A stretch of 64,000 nt of DNA from Clitopilus passeckerianus (GCA_944990035.1 CALYLX010000152.1:537396-601395), one strand, 5' to 3'. Counted from the first letter of the stretch, positions 49,923-61,572 are shown. Made by a program: numbers and translations. The notes: generated from the sequence alone by a model not told the origin.

Positions 49923-52036
49923 ATGTTGTCCTTTCGTCGGATTTCGTCGCCTGTTTATTTGGCGGGACTTTCAGTTCTGCTGGCAAATGTCGTGCTAGCA
50001 GGCAAACCAGTAAACATTTCTTTTCCCGCAGAGCCGCCCGCATCTGCTCTCAAGAACGTTGTGGATGACAATTACCTCGGAATCTCATGGGAATTGAGTT
50101 CTTTCGACACCCTTTGTATGTTCTTCTCGGTCCAAGCATCATTGATTTCTCAACTCATGCCTGCTTCAATTTTCAGGGGGTAAAACTGTAAACACTATCC
50201 CGCCAGCAATCCAGAACTACTTGCACAACCTCGCTGTTCGGATGTCCAAGCCGTTGCGTATCAGAGTGGGCGGGAATGGCATGGATGGGTATGACTCAAG
50301 ATTTTCAATTGTGACATTGACATCGGTTAATCATGACTTTGCAGATCCACATATGTGCGCAAACTCCCCACCTTCCTCGAGCTCATCGACCCCGATGCAT
50401 ACTTCAACGATGTACCGGTCAAGTTTGGACCTATCATGCTTGATGTCATGAACGAGATGTACAACCGTGTCGGCCCCATGCAGTTCATCCTTGGACTCGG
50501 CATGCGAGAACCCGATGACACCCTGCATCTCGTCGACTTCGCAGAAGATGCCAACAAAAAGTTCGGAGACCGTTTGGACGCGTTCTTGCTTGGTAATGTC
50601 AGTATCTGAATTCCCTGAATGTCACCGCCATCCTCAATGGTTTTCTATCTTAGGAACCTGACTTGTACACTGGCCACGGCGAACGCGAAACCTACGACAT
50701 CCCCACATATGTCAGTGATTCCTTGCAGTCCCGGAATTGGGTCTCTCATAGCTGACATCACATACCCTCTCTAGATTGACGAAATTGGCGCACTCATCGG
50801 CGACCTCGAAAATGCAAACACTCTGCCTAGAAAACTGGTTGGCGGTCCAACTACCTGCTGTGGATGGCTCGTTACTTTGACCCATCTCCATATCTTTGAA
50901 GTTGACCCTGCTACAGGAATCTCTCTACTGTCATTGATGCCGGATTGGACAAATACCCCTACAAATATTATACGTACGTCCTGACTTCTGGATGCTATTT
51001 TCGTGATTCTGATGCTTGCGACAGCGTTCAGCGATACCCTAAACATCAATGTGGAGGTGTTAACGAGGACAATACGAACCTGACCTACTTCCTCACTCAC
51101 GCGAATTGTACGTTTCCTCGGAATTTTGATATGCTTGAAGATACTAAGAGCCGATACAGTGAACCCCTACCTCAACTGGCAGATTGAAGGCATTGAGAAG
51201 GCTCAGCAGAGCAACATTCCTGTCCTTCTCACTGAATACAACACCATCGCTTGTGGTGGCACAAACATCTCCTCAACTGTACGTTCTTCTCCACTCCTCC
51301 CTAATCACGTCTCATAAACGATCCACAGTTTGGAGCTACCCTCTGGTTAGTCGACGCCGGACTCAAAGCTGCCACTGCCAACTACTCCGCCATATACATG
51401 CACACCCGAGAGTATGACGTCCAATACAACCTCTTCGACCCTCCCTCGCCCGACAGGTCCACCGAAAGCGGATGGAGAACCGGCTCCCCGTACTACGCTG
51501 CCCTCTTCCTCGCAGAAGCCACCGACCCCAGCGGAACCGTCATCGTCGACCTGAACCTCAACAACTCCAACACCAACCAGTTCTCCAAGGTCGCCGGGTA
51601 CGCATTGTACCATAACGTCCTAGACGGGTCCAAAGGGACACGCGGCAAACTCGCCTTGATCAACTTCGACGATAGTGACGAGAAACAAGTCTACAGCATT
51701 CCTGCTGGTGTCGCGGACCGGGTGAACATCCGACTCCTTACGGCGCCTTCCATTGTTGAGAGGACGAATATCTCATGGGCAGGACAGACTGTTGGGGATT
51801 TGGGCAACCTGCTGGGAGACCAGCTGACGACGGATCTCGACTGTGCAGATGGTTGTGATATCGAGCTTCCGAGCCCTGGTGCGGCTTTGGTTGGGTTCAG
51901 CTCTGGCCAGTTCTTCACGGGGAACTCGACCCTACCTGATATCACGGGCTACCTTTCTGGTGCCCGTGCCTCGTACGAGAGAGGTTTGCTGGGAGCTGTT
52001 GCTATCTTTATGTCGATGCTGTTCCTGCTCGTATAA
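49923..52036 (+). CDS. GH79 family glycoside hydrolase (beta-glucuronidase-like), probably GPI-anchored, 557 aa
   Basis: Nine exons (49923-50115, 50177-50288, 50345-50597, 50654-50710, 50775-50866, 50917-50973, 51025-51107, 51160-51278, 51329-52036) splice in phase to 557 aa. A signal peptide (VYLAGLSVLLANVVLAGKP) leads into the TIM barrel. GNEPDLY, formed across an intron, carries the acid/base Glu, and PVLLTEYNTIACGG carries the nucleophile Glu. A beta-sandwich C-terminal domain follows (GYALYHNVLDG, LALINFDDSD). The last ~18 residues are hydrophobic (LLGAVAIFMSMLFLLV) after a Ser/Gly-rich stretch, which suggests a GPI signal. GH79 enzymes remove glucuronic acid, for example from arabinogalactan proteins. 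Intron 5 needs a GC donor at 50867 (TG then GCTCGT) to give CCGWNLSTVIDAG. Confidence 0.9.
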
Positions 52037-52304
52037 TAGCTTTGGTACTTTTTGTATCAGATTGCGAGGACATTGCTCAGTGTAGACGCCAATAAAAGTA
52101 TAGTCATGATATTACTGTGATCTATTTCTATTAAATTGTGGAACATCTATGGATACAAAAGCAACTTCGTAAATCGTAAAGAGAGTGGTATATGGAATGA
52201 GATGAGTGTAGTCCGTAATCAAGAAATATCCTAGACGGTAGCTGTGCAAGAATGCGAAAATGGGGGAGTACGTGGAGGGCAGGAAGTGAAAGGTAAACGG
52301 GCAT

Positions 52305-55001
52305 CTAGTCATGCCCAGGATGCTCCTTCAAGCTTTTAGGGGGTGATTTCTTGCCGACAACTCCTACTCCACGGAAGAAGATCAGAGCAAGAAGCGTAGC
52401 TACGTAGTCCAAATCAGCAAAGGCTAAAATTGCACTAAGAAGGAACCCTTACCAAGAATACCAAAAGCAAAACATCCCCACTGTGCAGCTGCGTAGCTGT
52501 CAAGGCCGGGTCCAATGTGGCCAGGGCGATTGTGAGGTGGAGGTCCGCCTGGGCCTCCGTTTGGTCCTCCCGGTCCAAAGCCGCCTGGACCTGGTGGGCC
52601 GTTTGGAGACGCTCCGAAGGGTGGACCCATAGGAGGATGTTGGATGGTGACTCTATTGAAGATTACGGTAGTGACGGTGATGCCCAATGAGGTGCCGAGC
52701 TGGAGTATATCAAGATGGGCTTCCAGACGTTGGTTAACTGATGAAAAAGACTAACCTGCGTCATGGTCTGGAAGAGAGCTCCGGCCAGACTCTGCTCGTG
52801 AGGAAGAGCTACATGGGCAACGTAGAGTGTGCCTGCAGCGAACACGAAATCTGCGCCAGCGACGACGATAATTGCTGCTGGGAATCCGTAGGCCCAGTAT
52901 GGTTTCGCCGGATCAATGAGTGCAAATAGAAGACAGGCCAATGATGTTCCCATCGTCCCAGTAGCTGTGCATGAGGGTCAGTAAGCTGGATTGCACTTTC
53001 TAGTAGATGGCGCACCGATGATGGCGAGAATGGGAACATGGCCGATGACGGCTGCAACGATGATATTACAGATGATGCCGGAGACGAACATAGGTAGCAG
53101 GCGAACCACAGTGAGCAGTGGAGAAAGCCCGAGATAGTTCTGATAGTAGAGCTGGGCGAAAACACATTGTTAGATCAAAAGCAATAGATGGAGAGTAGGG
53201 AAAGCCAGCTCACCTGTACCCAAAATGTCCACGCCAAGAACGCACACCAAGTCAAGAAGGCAATCCACATCGCCACGGCCAGTCGGCCATTACCCCTACG
53301 CCACAAAGATAATTTCATGAGGGGCGGAGGCGTCTTCCATGACTTGTACTTCTGCCGCTGTGCAGCCGCTTCAGCATCTGTTACTTGTGGCGTTACTGGG
53401 GTTACTGGTACGGATTCCTCTGGCGAAGGAACATCTTTTTTGAGTGTGGCATCGTCACTTGTTGCAGGTGGTATTGTTGTCGCAGAGGAGAGGGCCGTGG
53501 GGAGGGGTGTTTGCGCGAGATCGAAAATTCTCTCAAGGTATCTCTGCCAGAAGAGGAAGGCGATAAGGAATATAACGCCGACGATGAGAAGAGCGATGAT
53601 GTCTAAGAACGAGGAATGAGATATTTCCTACATACTGAAGGTAAAATGAGTTTAGCTTACATGGTGTCTTCCACTGTTGTGGAGCGATCTCGCCCTGGCC
53701 CAACACGAAAACGATTAGTACCAATCCTGCCGTTACCAAAAAGGCCCCCAGCCAATCGATCCTCTTATCCGTCTCCTCTGACGGTAGATCGGGATCAAAA
53801 GAGACCAGTCCTCCAAGAAGACACAAGACAGTCAAACCGGTCTCGAAGTAAAAGGGCGAACGCCAAGTTTGACTGACAGAAAACTTCTTGTCAATAAGAA
53901 AAGCGAGAAGTGGAGTAGGCAGCCGACGTACGCAGTAACCTCTGTCAAAGCGCCACCCAAGGCCATACCGAATGCTGCGCCAACAGGTGCACCCGCTGCG
54001 AATGTCGCGAACGCTGCGGAACGCGTGCGACCTGGTGGGAATCCATGCGCGAGTATTCCCAGCTAGATGGTGTGCTTATCAGTTTCTCTGTGTGGTCATA
54101 TGAGAGGTACAGGGAAGATGAAACACGAGAATCGTGGAGACACAAGGGGGGTAGTGATAATCATGGAAAAGAAGGACAAGGATGAATTGGGTGGTGAAAG
54201 AGTGGCTGAAATGTACTCACTGAAGCGGGGATTGTAGCCGCTGCACCAATGCCCTGAAAACCTCGGAGTATTTCTAGCGTCACTGCATCTGTGAAGGGAG
54301 ACAGGTTAGAAGCAGAATTCAATTGACCCTCGCAAGCCAGGAGGCGAGGCCGCGTTGGCCTGCACCCCCGCTGAAGCCGAAAATTTGCCAGAAATTTCAC
54401 TCACCCTTGGCAAATCCGCATCCAAGGGTGAAAGCAGCCAGGAGAACTGAGCCTGCGAGGAAAGTTTTTTTGCGACCATAGAGGTCAGCAATTCGGCCAC
54501 AGACGATCAGGAGGCAGCCCTGAAGGAGGTGTGAGTGTTAATCAACGATAGGGTAAATGGGGATATCGAGAAGACAGATGGATGCGATGACACGGACAGG
54601 GCGACGCGACGCGACGGACGGCCAACTAAGGATGGGAGCCAGAAAAAGGCCACGAATGGAACGTACTGAGCTCAGAGGGTAGGCTGAGACAAGCCACTGG
54701 AGGCCAGTTTCGTTGATATGAAAATCGCGCCCAATTGTCGAGAGAGAGATGGATACGGCAGTATTGTTGGCACTCTGAAAAAACCTTTTAATCACGAATA
54801 ATGGGCAAGACGTTCAAGGAAGCCACGCACGTTTACTATCATCGCGAAGGTACAAGTCATGACAAGCACCACCGATTTGAAGGAGCTCCTTTGAGGAACG
54901 TCCTCATGAACTAATGCTTCATGACCGTAGCCTTCTTCTACGATTCTTCCATCTTGACTCTTGTCGCCTTCCGACGAGACTGGTGAAGGCGGTCGGTTCA
55001 T
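52305..55001 (-). CDS. MFS drug:H+ antiporter-like transporter (DHA2 style), 626 aa
   Basis: Eleven exons (54831-55001, 54667-54774, 54405-54519, 54221-54288, 53932-54062, 53661-53872, 53214-53602, 53016-53151, 52756-52964, 52453-52699, 52305-52399) splice in phase to 626 aa. The N-terminus is cytosolic and acidic. Helix 1-2 sequence SISLSTIGRDFHINETGLQW is followed by the MFS motif A region GRIADLYGRKKTF, and by EILRGFQGIGAAATIPAS, a segment typical of DHA transporters. About 12-14 helices are predicted. A Ser/Thr/Pro loop lies between the halves (PVTPVTPQVTDAEA), and there is an unusual Gly/Pro-rich loop before the last helix at about 52510-52640. It probably exports small molecules; the substrate is unknown. 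Confidence 0.9.
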
Positions 55002-55827
55002 TGGATTTGGCCGGCACGAGCAACGACGCGGGAGTAAAGCAAGGAGATAGGAGAGGCCTACGTGCTTCAGATAGTATACGCGCTCAGTCAGCCTTTATAA
55101 TATCCTGCCGTATATCCGATTACGATGCAGCGGACGAGGAACGAACACATGATGGTTCCAACGTTTAGCGGCTAGCTCTGCAACGTCCTCGGTGCGACGC
55201 TTCGGAGAGTTGTCGAAGTGTGAAAATGATGCCACAATCCCGGCGGATAAATCGGGTCAAATGTTGTCCCCGAAGATTTTATCAGATTAGATGAACCCTT
55301 ACTCAGCTACAGACCTATAAATTCGCCATAAGGTCAGGTCTTTTAGTGAAAAAATGAAGGACTTCTAATCAAATTGTCGCCCAGTTATGCACATGTGGGC
55401 ATACACAGTCTTATTGTGGCGGAACCACGAAGGCGCGAGTCCGGGAGTACGCACACGAGGAAAGACTTCATTCATTTAGATCCACTTTTAGACCCACCTA
55501 GATGCGACAGGACGCACACGGCCTCGTATGTCATCATTGACATTTTATTCCTCGTTCTGCCTACTTTCTGCCGCCAACATGCATTATCTACGGCCCGAAA
55601 CGATTTATAACTCAAGAACGGCCATTGAAACGTGATGAGCGAGAAGTAGGTATGAACCAGAAACGAGGCTGAACCGGTGGGAAGAAGTTTGGCACCATCG
55701 GCGAAAAAGCAACTTTCTTGGGCGGGCGGACCCAAGACCCTCTCAATAATGATTGGAACATAGGTCTCGTAAAAATCTATAAGACTGTCTGAAAGCCGAG
55801 GATAGCCGCATGTTTGGCCGCCTTCCT
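55002..55827. other. intergenic
   Basis: Promoter region of the MFS gene and flank of the broken-gene block. The frame at 55472-55846 (-) overlaps the end of the duplicated exon and has no other support. Confidence 0.4.
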
Positions 55828-56050
55828 TCAACCCTCCACAAACCAATTGTCATTCCCAAGATCGCCATACCCATGCTCGATCTTGTACATGTGAGAGGTT
55901 AGTACTGGGTCTGGCGTAATTCGCTCTCGCCACATACCCAAGTTGCGAAAATTCCAGATATTATGTCGGAGGTGTCACGGTCAATCTCAGCTTTGCTCCT
56001 TTCTTGAGCGGGGGAAACGGTTAATCTTTATGATACCTTGTACGGAGAGG
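55828..56050 (-). pseudogene. duplicated 3'-exon fragment of the unnamed family at 56586-57376
   Basis: On the minus strand, ERSKAEIDRDTSDIISGIF then TW, a 55-bp intron, and IEHGYGDLGNDNWFVEG with TGA at 55828-55830. This corresponds segment by segment to the last two exons at 56586-56873. An in-frame TAA lies upstream (near 56028) where the other copy reads Pro, and no 5' exons follow. It is a partial copy, not a gene. Confidence 0.65.
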
Positions 56051-56585
56051 TGCCGAACATACCGTGCTTGGTCCGGGAAGCTGTGTGAGAGAGGAACAGA
56101 AAGATGAGGGATGAGCCGGAACGTATCTCGATAACACCACGAATGTAGGGTAGAAACGAAATGAAAGCTGAATGCAATACTCAGCTCGTCGTTCAGTAAC
56201 TTGCCGAGAGATCAAGAGAGTGAGGATTCTGTTGGTCCTTGATACTGAAGGTACGGTCAATGGTTGACCGTGATACTGATGGTGCCGGTGATGCTGAAGT
56301 CTGATGAGGTAGCAAGAACCTAATCTGTGTATTCGAAGACCCGCGACGCGCAAGAATACATGATCAACAATGGGCGGAAAGACTACGGAATCCAATAAGC
56401 ACCAGATGGCAAGGACTCGTGGATCAGTCGTGTAGGCGCACTGTGACACCAACATTGCCTTTTACGCGTCCTAGGAGTGAATTTCGACCACATATGGAGG
56501 TGTCATTATAACCCGACCTGTCAGGGTCAGAAAACCGAGTCCAGCAGCATGTTCTTGACGTCCTCCCTCGTCCCCTTTCCATAAA

Positions 56586-57376
56586 TCAATCATTATCTCC
56601 AAGGTTATCAAAGCCATGCTCGATCTTGAACATCGAGGAGTTAATATCGGTTCAGGCATTAGTTGCATATCACTACGTACCCAAGCTGCGAGAATCCCAG
56701 ATATCATGTTGGCGGCGTCACGGTTAACCTTGGTTTTGCCCCTTTCTTGCACAGGGAAAACGGTTACCATCGGTGAGGTCCTGTATGATGCCCCTTTGCC
56801 ATCCGCATTGACACTGAGAATGAAGAAGAACCATTCATAACCACTTGTCAATGCACCCCGAATATGTGTTTTCCTGCTTGAACATCAGCGTTAATTACGA
56901 ACCATCTAAAAGAGCGCATACTTCAATCTCTTCGCTGCAGCATAGAGCTGAATAACAACCCGGGAGACGTGTTCCTCAAGCCTGACTCTTCCACCCTTTG
57001 CTTCGACAACAAAGAAACTCAGAATCGAGTCTATGTTCTTTGTAGTGTGCCGGATCGTAGGGTTGCCTAAAATGTGTACTGCGGCTCATCAGAAACAAAG
57101 TTGGCAACGAAAACAAGAGCCCAACTCACCCGCCGTTTGGGGATCAGTGACAACGAGAATGTAATCAAGGAAGCCGACCAAGACAGCCTCCGAACCGGAG
57201 GCTGTCAGCACCGAGGTCACAGCGAGGTTAAATTCGTTGTTGAGTACCATTCGTTTATTGGCGGGGAGCATTGCCACTGCGCGGTAGAGAAACGCGTCGA
57301 CCCATGTACGCTGCCTCCCACAACCCATTTCGTTGTCGCTTGATACCGAAAACGAGAAGTGGTGGCTGGGAACTCT
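56586..57376 (-). pseudogene. basidiomycete family of unknown function, 3' end broken
   Basis: Exons ending at 57130 (start uncertain, about 57376), then 56922-57066, 56681-56873 and 56624 downward keep phase. They read VPSHHFSFSVSSDNE, MVLNNEFNLAVTSV, FFVVEAKGGRVRLEEHV, then ALTSGYEWFFFILSVNADG and NMISGILAAW. I know this order (an EAK segment, a Tyr-Ala repeat helix, then GALTSG-x-EW-x-F) from unnamed Agaricomycete proteins; I cannot give a function. The last exon reads IEHGFDNLGDND and then TGA (56586-56588), where the duplicate copy has a codon for Trp (NDNWF), so the end is lost by one nonsense change. The N-terminus is not found: upstream sequence runs into the LRR pseudogene on the other strand. 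Confidence 0.6.
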
Positions 57377-57417
57377 CACGATGGAGGTGTACGATAACGA
57401 AAGCTGACGACGAGGAG

Positions 57418-58093
57418 GTGGCCACCGCTTTGGTTTCTATCAACCACAAAAATTCACCATCCTCAACGCCTCCTTATCGACTCGGATTAGAGGCCTAAGC
57501 TTTACCACATGAGGACGTTTCGCCGTCTCAGCTTTTTACTTCCTTACCCCTATAAACTACAACACACAACTTCGGGAACTGACTCTCCTCGGCGTGAAAC
57601 TTTGACTCGACCACCTTGGATTAACCAATTTCCTCCTCTTGGCTCGTTCAACTCTCGAAAAGCTCACCATCCTGAAGTCGACATTCATTCCATCTACTGA
57701 GTCTAATAACGACGTTTCCGCAGTCGGCGCTACACTCGCCCAACTCAGTCGACTAGCAGACCTCAGGCTACGGTATAATCTCGTCAATGATCCTTCATTC
57801 TGACCTGGCCGTCGCTGCCAGTAACTACCCCACCAACTCACCATCTCGTTGTCCAAGGCAACCTGGAAAAATTCGCTGTAGAAGATGGAGCAGATCTAAT
57901 GCAAAGATTGGAGAATACTACCCGGCGAGGATTAATCTTGACAGTGGACTCGACATATACGAAATGGGGCGTATCCAAGGAGGCTATGATGGCTTCGCTG
58001 CGGGCCGCAGAAGCGTTTTCGAAGAAGAAGGGAACACTTCTGACAATCAGTCTGCCTCCTGGCGAAAAACTGGTGAGTAAACTCATCGCTTGA
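57418..58093 (+). pseudogene. LRR/F-box-like pseudogene, C-terminal part
   Basis: One plus-strand frame reads FTILNASLSTRIRGLSF, then a stop, then TPINYNTQLRELTLLGVKL, another stop, LDHLGLTNFLLLARSTLEKL and LSRLADLRLRYNLVNDPSF followed by a third stop. From about 57840 another frame continues: HLVVQGNLEKFAVEDG and MMASLRAAEAFSKKKGT to the stop at 58091-58093. The repeated Leu spacing and the C-terminal block resemble the F-box/LRR family at 27-41 kb (compare LTFYVRGKDINTEDG). Three stops and a frame change show it is dead. Confidence 0.6.
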
Positions 58094-58791
58094 ACGTTCT
58101 GGAAATATCGGCTGACTCAAGGACGCAGACAGATTCGAGTGGATGACGTATTCTGTCCCATGTAGCGGCAGGGTAGAGAATACGCAAGAACGTATATGTG
58201 ACACGGGCAGCAATGCGACTTGACCCAGCCCCTTAATCCCCCTTTGTGGTCCTATCTGGACTGCGAATTCCACCCACGGTCTACATTTCGCCTCTTAACG
58301 AATCTGATAAAGATCAGTACCGTAATCATGAGAATTTGAATATCGATCCACGCATTTCAATGAGACACACCTCGAACCAGCTCCTTGCGTGTAAAGCATC
58401 TTCACAGGAGGTGCGGTTCATTTCAGGTTGTTCCACAGCGTGAAGATGAAAGCCTCGCTCGTGGTGGAAGGCATCTTGGGAGCGCCACAGGCATCATCAC
58501 AAAACGCAGTCCGGAAGAGTTGGAGCCTTCGCAGAAATAGCAACCGTCCCGCAATCAGCGGAGCCACAGGGGCAACACCTGTGATTGTCGTCCTCGACAG
58601 GCGTTTCTGGTCTTCCGTCCCTGGATAGCCGTCTGCCATCCAGAGATGAAATGCTTCCTCCACGCATTCTAGGGTTGACAATTCGTGGATTCGTATAGCT
58701 GTCAAGCGGTCAAGAAAGTCCGTTGATGCTCTGGATATAAAGCTGGGTCTCTACGAGAGTGCTCTACCATCGTTCTGAACGAACTTGAATC
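58094..58791. other. intergenic
   Basis: About 700 bp upstream of the small secreted protein gene. No supported feature. Confidence 0.45.
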
Positions 58792-59250
58792 ATGCGTACT
58801 TTAACTTCGCTTCTTGCAGCTGCTCTGCTTTTGGCTTCGGGTGTCGCGGCACAGTCTCCTCCCATTCCTCCAATGGGGGTATGTCCAGTCCAGTTGGACC
58901 TCTTGAATACGAATACTGACGCGTTGAACAGATGTACTGCTGTCCACCAGTCGGACCAGGTGGCCTGGCACTTGATCGCCAGCAGATGAATCCCTACTCG
59001 ATCTTCTGCTAGTAAGTCTATTATCTCAACGCCCTGCTACTAGTGAACTTACGTCTTGCCTTCAGCTATGACGAAGGGACCGATAATGGTTGCTTCTACG
59101 TGAGTTATTACTCGACCTGCAAATAAGCCTGCGATTTGCTGATGATTCCCTGAATTTCAGAGCCCTGCAACTGGAGAAGGCGGCGGACCTGCAGAAGGAT
59201 GCCCAACCCAGGCACCATCTAATCCTCACCCACCAAGTTGCCCAGTTTAA
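58792..59250 (+). CDS. small secreted cysteine-containing protein, 96 aa
   Basis: Four exons (58792-58878, 58932-59011, 59066-59099, 59161-59250) give 96 aa with matching phases and introns of 53, 54 and 61 bp. A signal peptide is clear: RTLTSLLAAALLLASGVAA, cleavage near AQS. The mature ~76 residues contain six cysteines (MYCCPPVGPG, SIFC, DNGCFY, EGCPTQ, PSCPV), so up to three disulphides are possible. The ends are Gly/Pro-rich. It resembles the small secreted proteins that mushrooms make in quantity, some acting as effectors or cell-wall proteins, but it matches no named family that I know. It is not a hydrophobin, since it lacks the eight-Cys pattern. Confidence 0.78.
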
Positions 59251-59653
59251 TTAGTTCGCGACCGACCGCCCCATAAGGAGGAGAGGGAGGAGACTTCGGT
59301 ACATAGTTCTTTCCAGTCAACCTTACTTAGGGACAATGTGAAAAGTGCAACAATCACTATCAGTCACAGAGTAATGGCATGCAGTGAATATTTGGTTAGA
59401 GCCCAGAGTTTCCGTTGCTTGACTTGCTGAGAACGAGACCAAAGTGAGAAGCCGAGGAACTCGGAAGGAAGCTCACACGCTAGGCCACGTGAGTCAAGAA
59501 CGCGCTTCCGCTGCTGTGGCGGTGCTGAACAGCCCCTTCCCGCCCTTTCAGATTTGCTTTGACGTCCTGTCGCTGCCTCCGCTCTTCGTTCACCTCGAAC
59601 GACTCGCCAGCTCACACAGAGCTTCTAAAATACCACAAGTACTGCTCCCAAGG
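59251..59653. other. intergenic
   Basis: About 400 bp between the secreted-protein gene and the nucleotidyltransferase-like gene. Nothing is supported. Confidence 0.45.
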
Positions 59654-61572
59654 ATGCAAAAGCGTGTACCAAACTCTCTGGTTCAATCTGTACGACAGGC
59701 CACTCAAGCAATATACAAAGTGCTTGAAGAACGTGGATATCACAACGATTATGTGTTTTGCGGCGCCGTTGCTCGAGATATCTACGGTGACACCTACAAG
59801 CCTCCGTTAGTATGTACCCAATTGCTTCTAAATCTTCTTGCCTAATCCTTTACCTGGCAGGAGGTCGAAGTTTTGTTTCTGAGGCCTACACACACGCTCT
59901 CGCTCAAGCAGCTCTTCCCCACTTTCAATTCTCAGAACTTCGCCTATACTCGAGAAGGAGAGAAGCTTCAGTGGCGGGCTCAATCAACCAGTCCCACGGC
60001 CATTGACGTCGTTCTGACACCGCCGTATTCGACTTATGATGTTGCTGAGAAACAGCTGGTCGAGGGATACCCTCTTGCACCATACCCCTACTTGGTCCTT
60101 CAAGTACTCTGGCGCTGGGGTCAGGCTGGCAACCTGTCTTCTCAGCAACGGGACCTCGCCCAGGAACTATTTGTCATGCTTCAATTCTTGCAGAACCACC
60201 CTCAGCTCCTACAACCTATCTTCTTCGACAAGATACTGAAATCAGCCGCAACCCGCCTGGTGGATCGTTTTTTCACCACGCACCCTATCCACCTCGCAGA
60301 ATGGCGGGGCCTCGGCTTCTTCTCCGAGCAGGATGCCCCGAGCGTCCTGACCAAATCCAATACCGGGGCTTCTTTGCCTCCAAACCACCCCTTCATGCAG
60401 CAGCCAAACGGAATAGTCTCTAGCCGCTTAACAATAACGCAGGCTGGTTCCTCGAAACGGGGTGCAAATGGTCGAGATACTCGACAAATATCATCCGCCA
60501 GTAACGCCTCTACCCGTCCGCAAGCTGCAACACCGCCAGGTCGAAAGCAGCAACCACCTCAAACAAATGGCAAGCAAACAAACGGGCAATCCACGAGACC
60601 TCCAGGACCGGATCGTAAGAAGAGGAGACTCAGTCCGTACGAGATTCGCTACCAAGCAGCTCAAACGACCACCTCTATTCTCCAAAACCTTGGATTTACC
60701 TGTGCTCTGTTCGGCAGTATGGCGTGTAAACTTTATGGGAATCGTCGTAGTCCAAACGTAAGTATCCGGTCATTGTTCAACTTTGGTCCCTGCTAATCAT
60801 ATTCTATCTAGGATATTGATATGCTCATAGTCCCACCACCTCATCTGTCAGAGATCACTCAGGAGGAGATTAAAGCTTTGCTGGTCGAGGAATGCCCGCC
60901 TGAAACCCACTTTGTAACCCTCAAATCCCGTGACCCTATTGCGACGTACAAAGTCCTCTATTTCATACCCAAACCTCGGCCTGCAGGCGACGATTCCAAG
61001 CTCCGACCCCGCCTGAGGAGGAGGAAGCTCAAGGCGAGGACGAGGAGGCAGTTGACGAAGAGCTTGCCGAAGCAGTCGGAGACCTCGATATTGGCGACGA
61101 GGGCGACAACGGAGGCGAAGGGAAGAAAGATGCTGCAGCGGGCAAGAAGCCTGTGAGCAAGGAACCTCGACCATCACATTTCAAGTCCAGCAAAGTCGAC
61201 GTTCTGATTCCCGGAATCATGAACCTCCCAGCAATCACAGGGAAACTCGTAACGCAGAGAGGTGGCTTACCTTGCGTTCCTTACCCTCTCCTCCTCGCCC
61301 AGAAGCTACAGGGCTGGGCAGACCACTGCGCAGCGGAAGAGGAACGATTCAAGAAGAAGATTCCGGAGGACGTAGCTGACTTGGAGTGGTGCCTCAGCCA
61401 AGGCGTTGAGAGGAATTGGAGGCCATGGGAGAAGTTTGGGCCTGCCATATGGAGCGACCGACGGATGTTCAGCGAGGAGTTCGAGCAGTTGACGAGGGAG
61501 AGGGTGACGGCCATTTGTCTAGAGCATCCACAACTGGCGGCTTGTTGGCAACGCGTATACATTGACCCATAA
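59654..61572 (+). CDS. nucleotidyltransferase-fold protein with two related halves, about 604 aa
   Basis: Exons 59654-59809, 59861-60757 and 60812-61572. The second half carries the nucleotidyltransferase signature: FGSMACKLYGNRRSPN then, after the intron, DIDMLI (GS followed by D-x-D). The N-terminal segment FCGAVARDIYGDTYKPP then EVEVLFLRP echoes the same layout with the catalytic residues changed, so it may be a degenerate copy. A basic, disordered linker separates them (PGPDRKKRRLSPYE). The frame breaks at the four-C run 61007-61010. One extra C gives an acidic Glu-rich stretch leading to SSKVDVLIPGIMNLPAI and the end at 61572; as written the frame stops at 61156. An earlier in-frame start is possible. 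The substrate is unknown. Confidence 0.72.
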
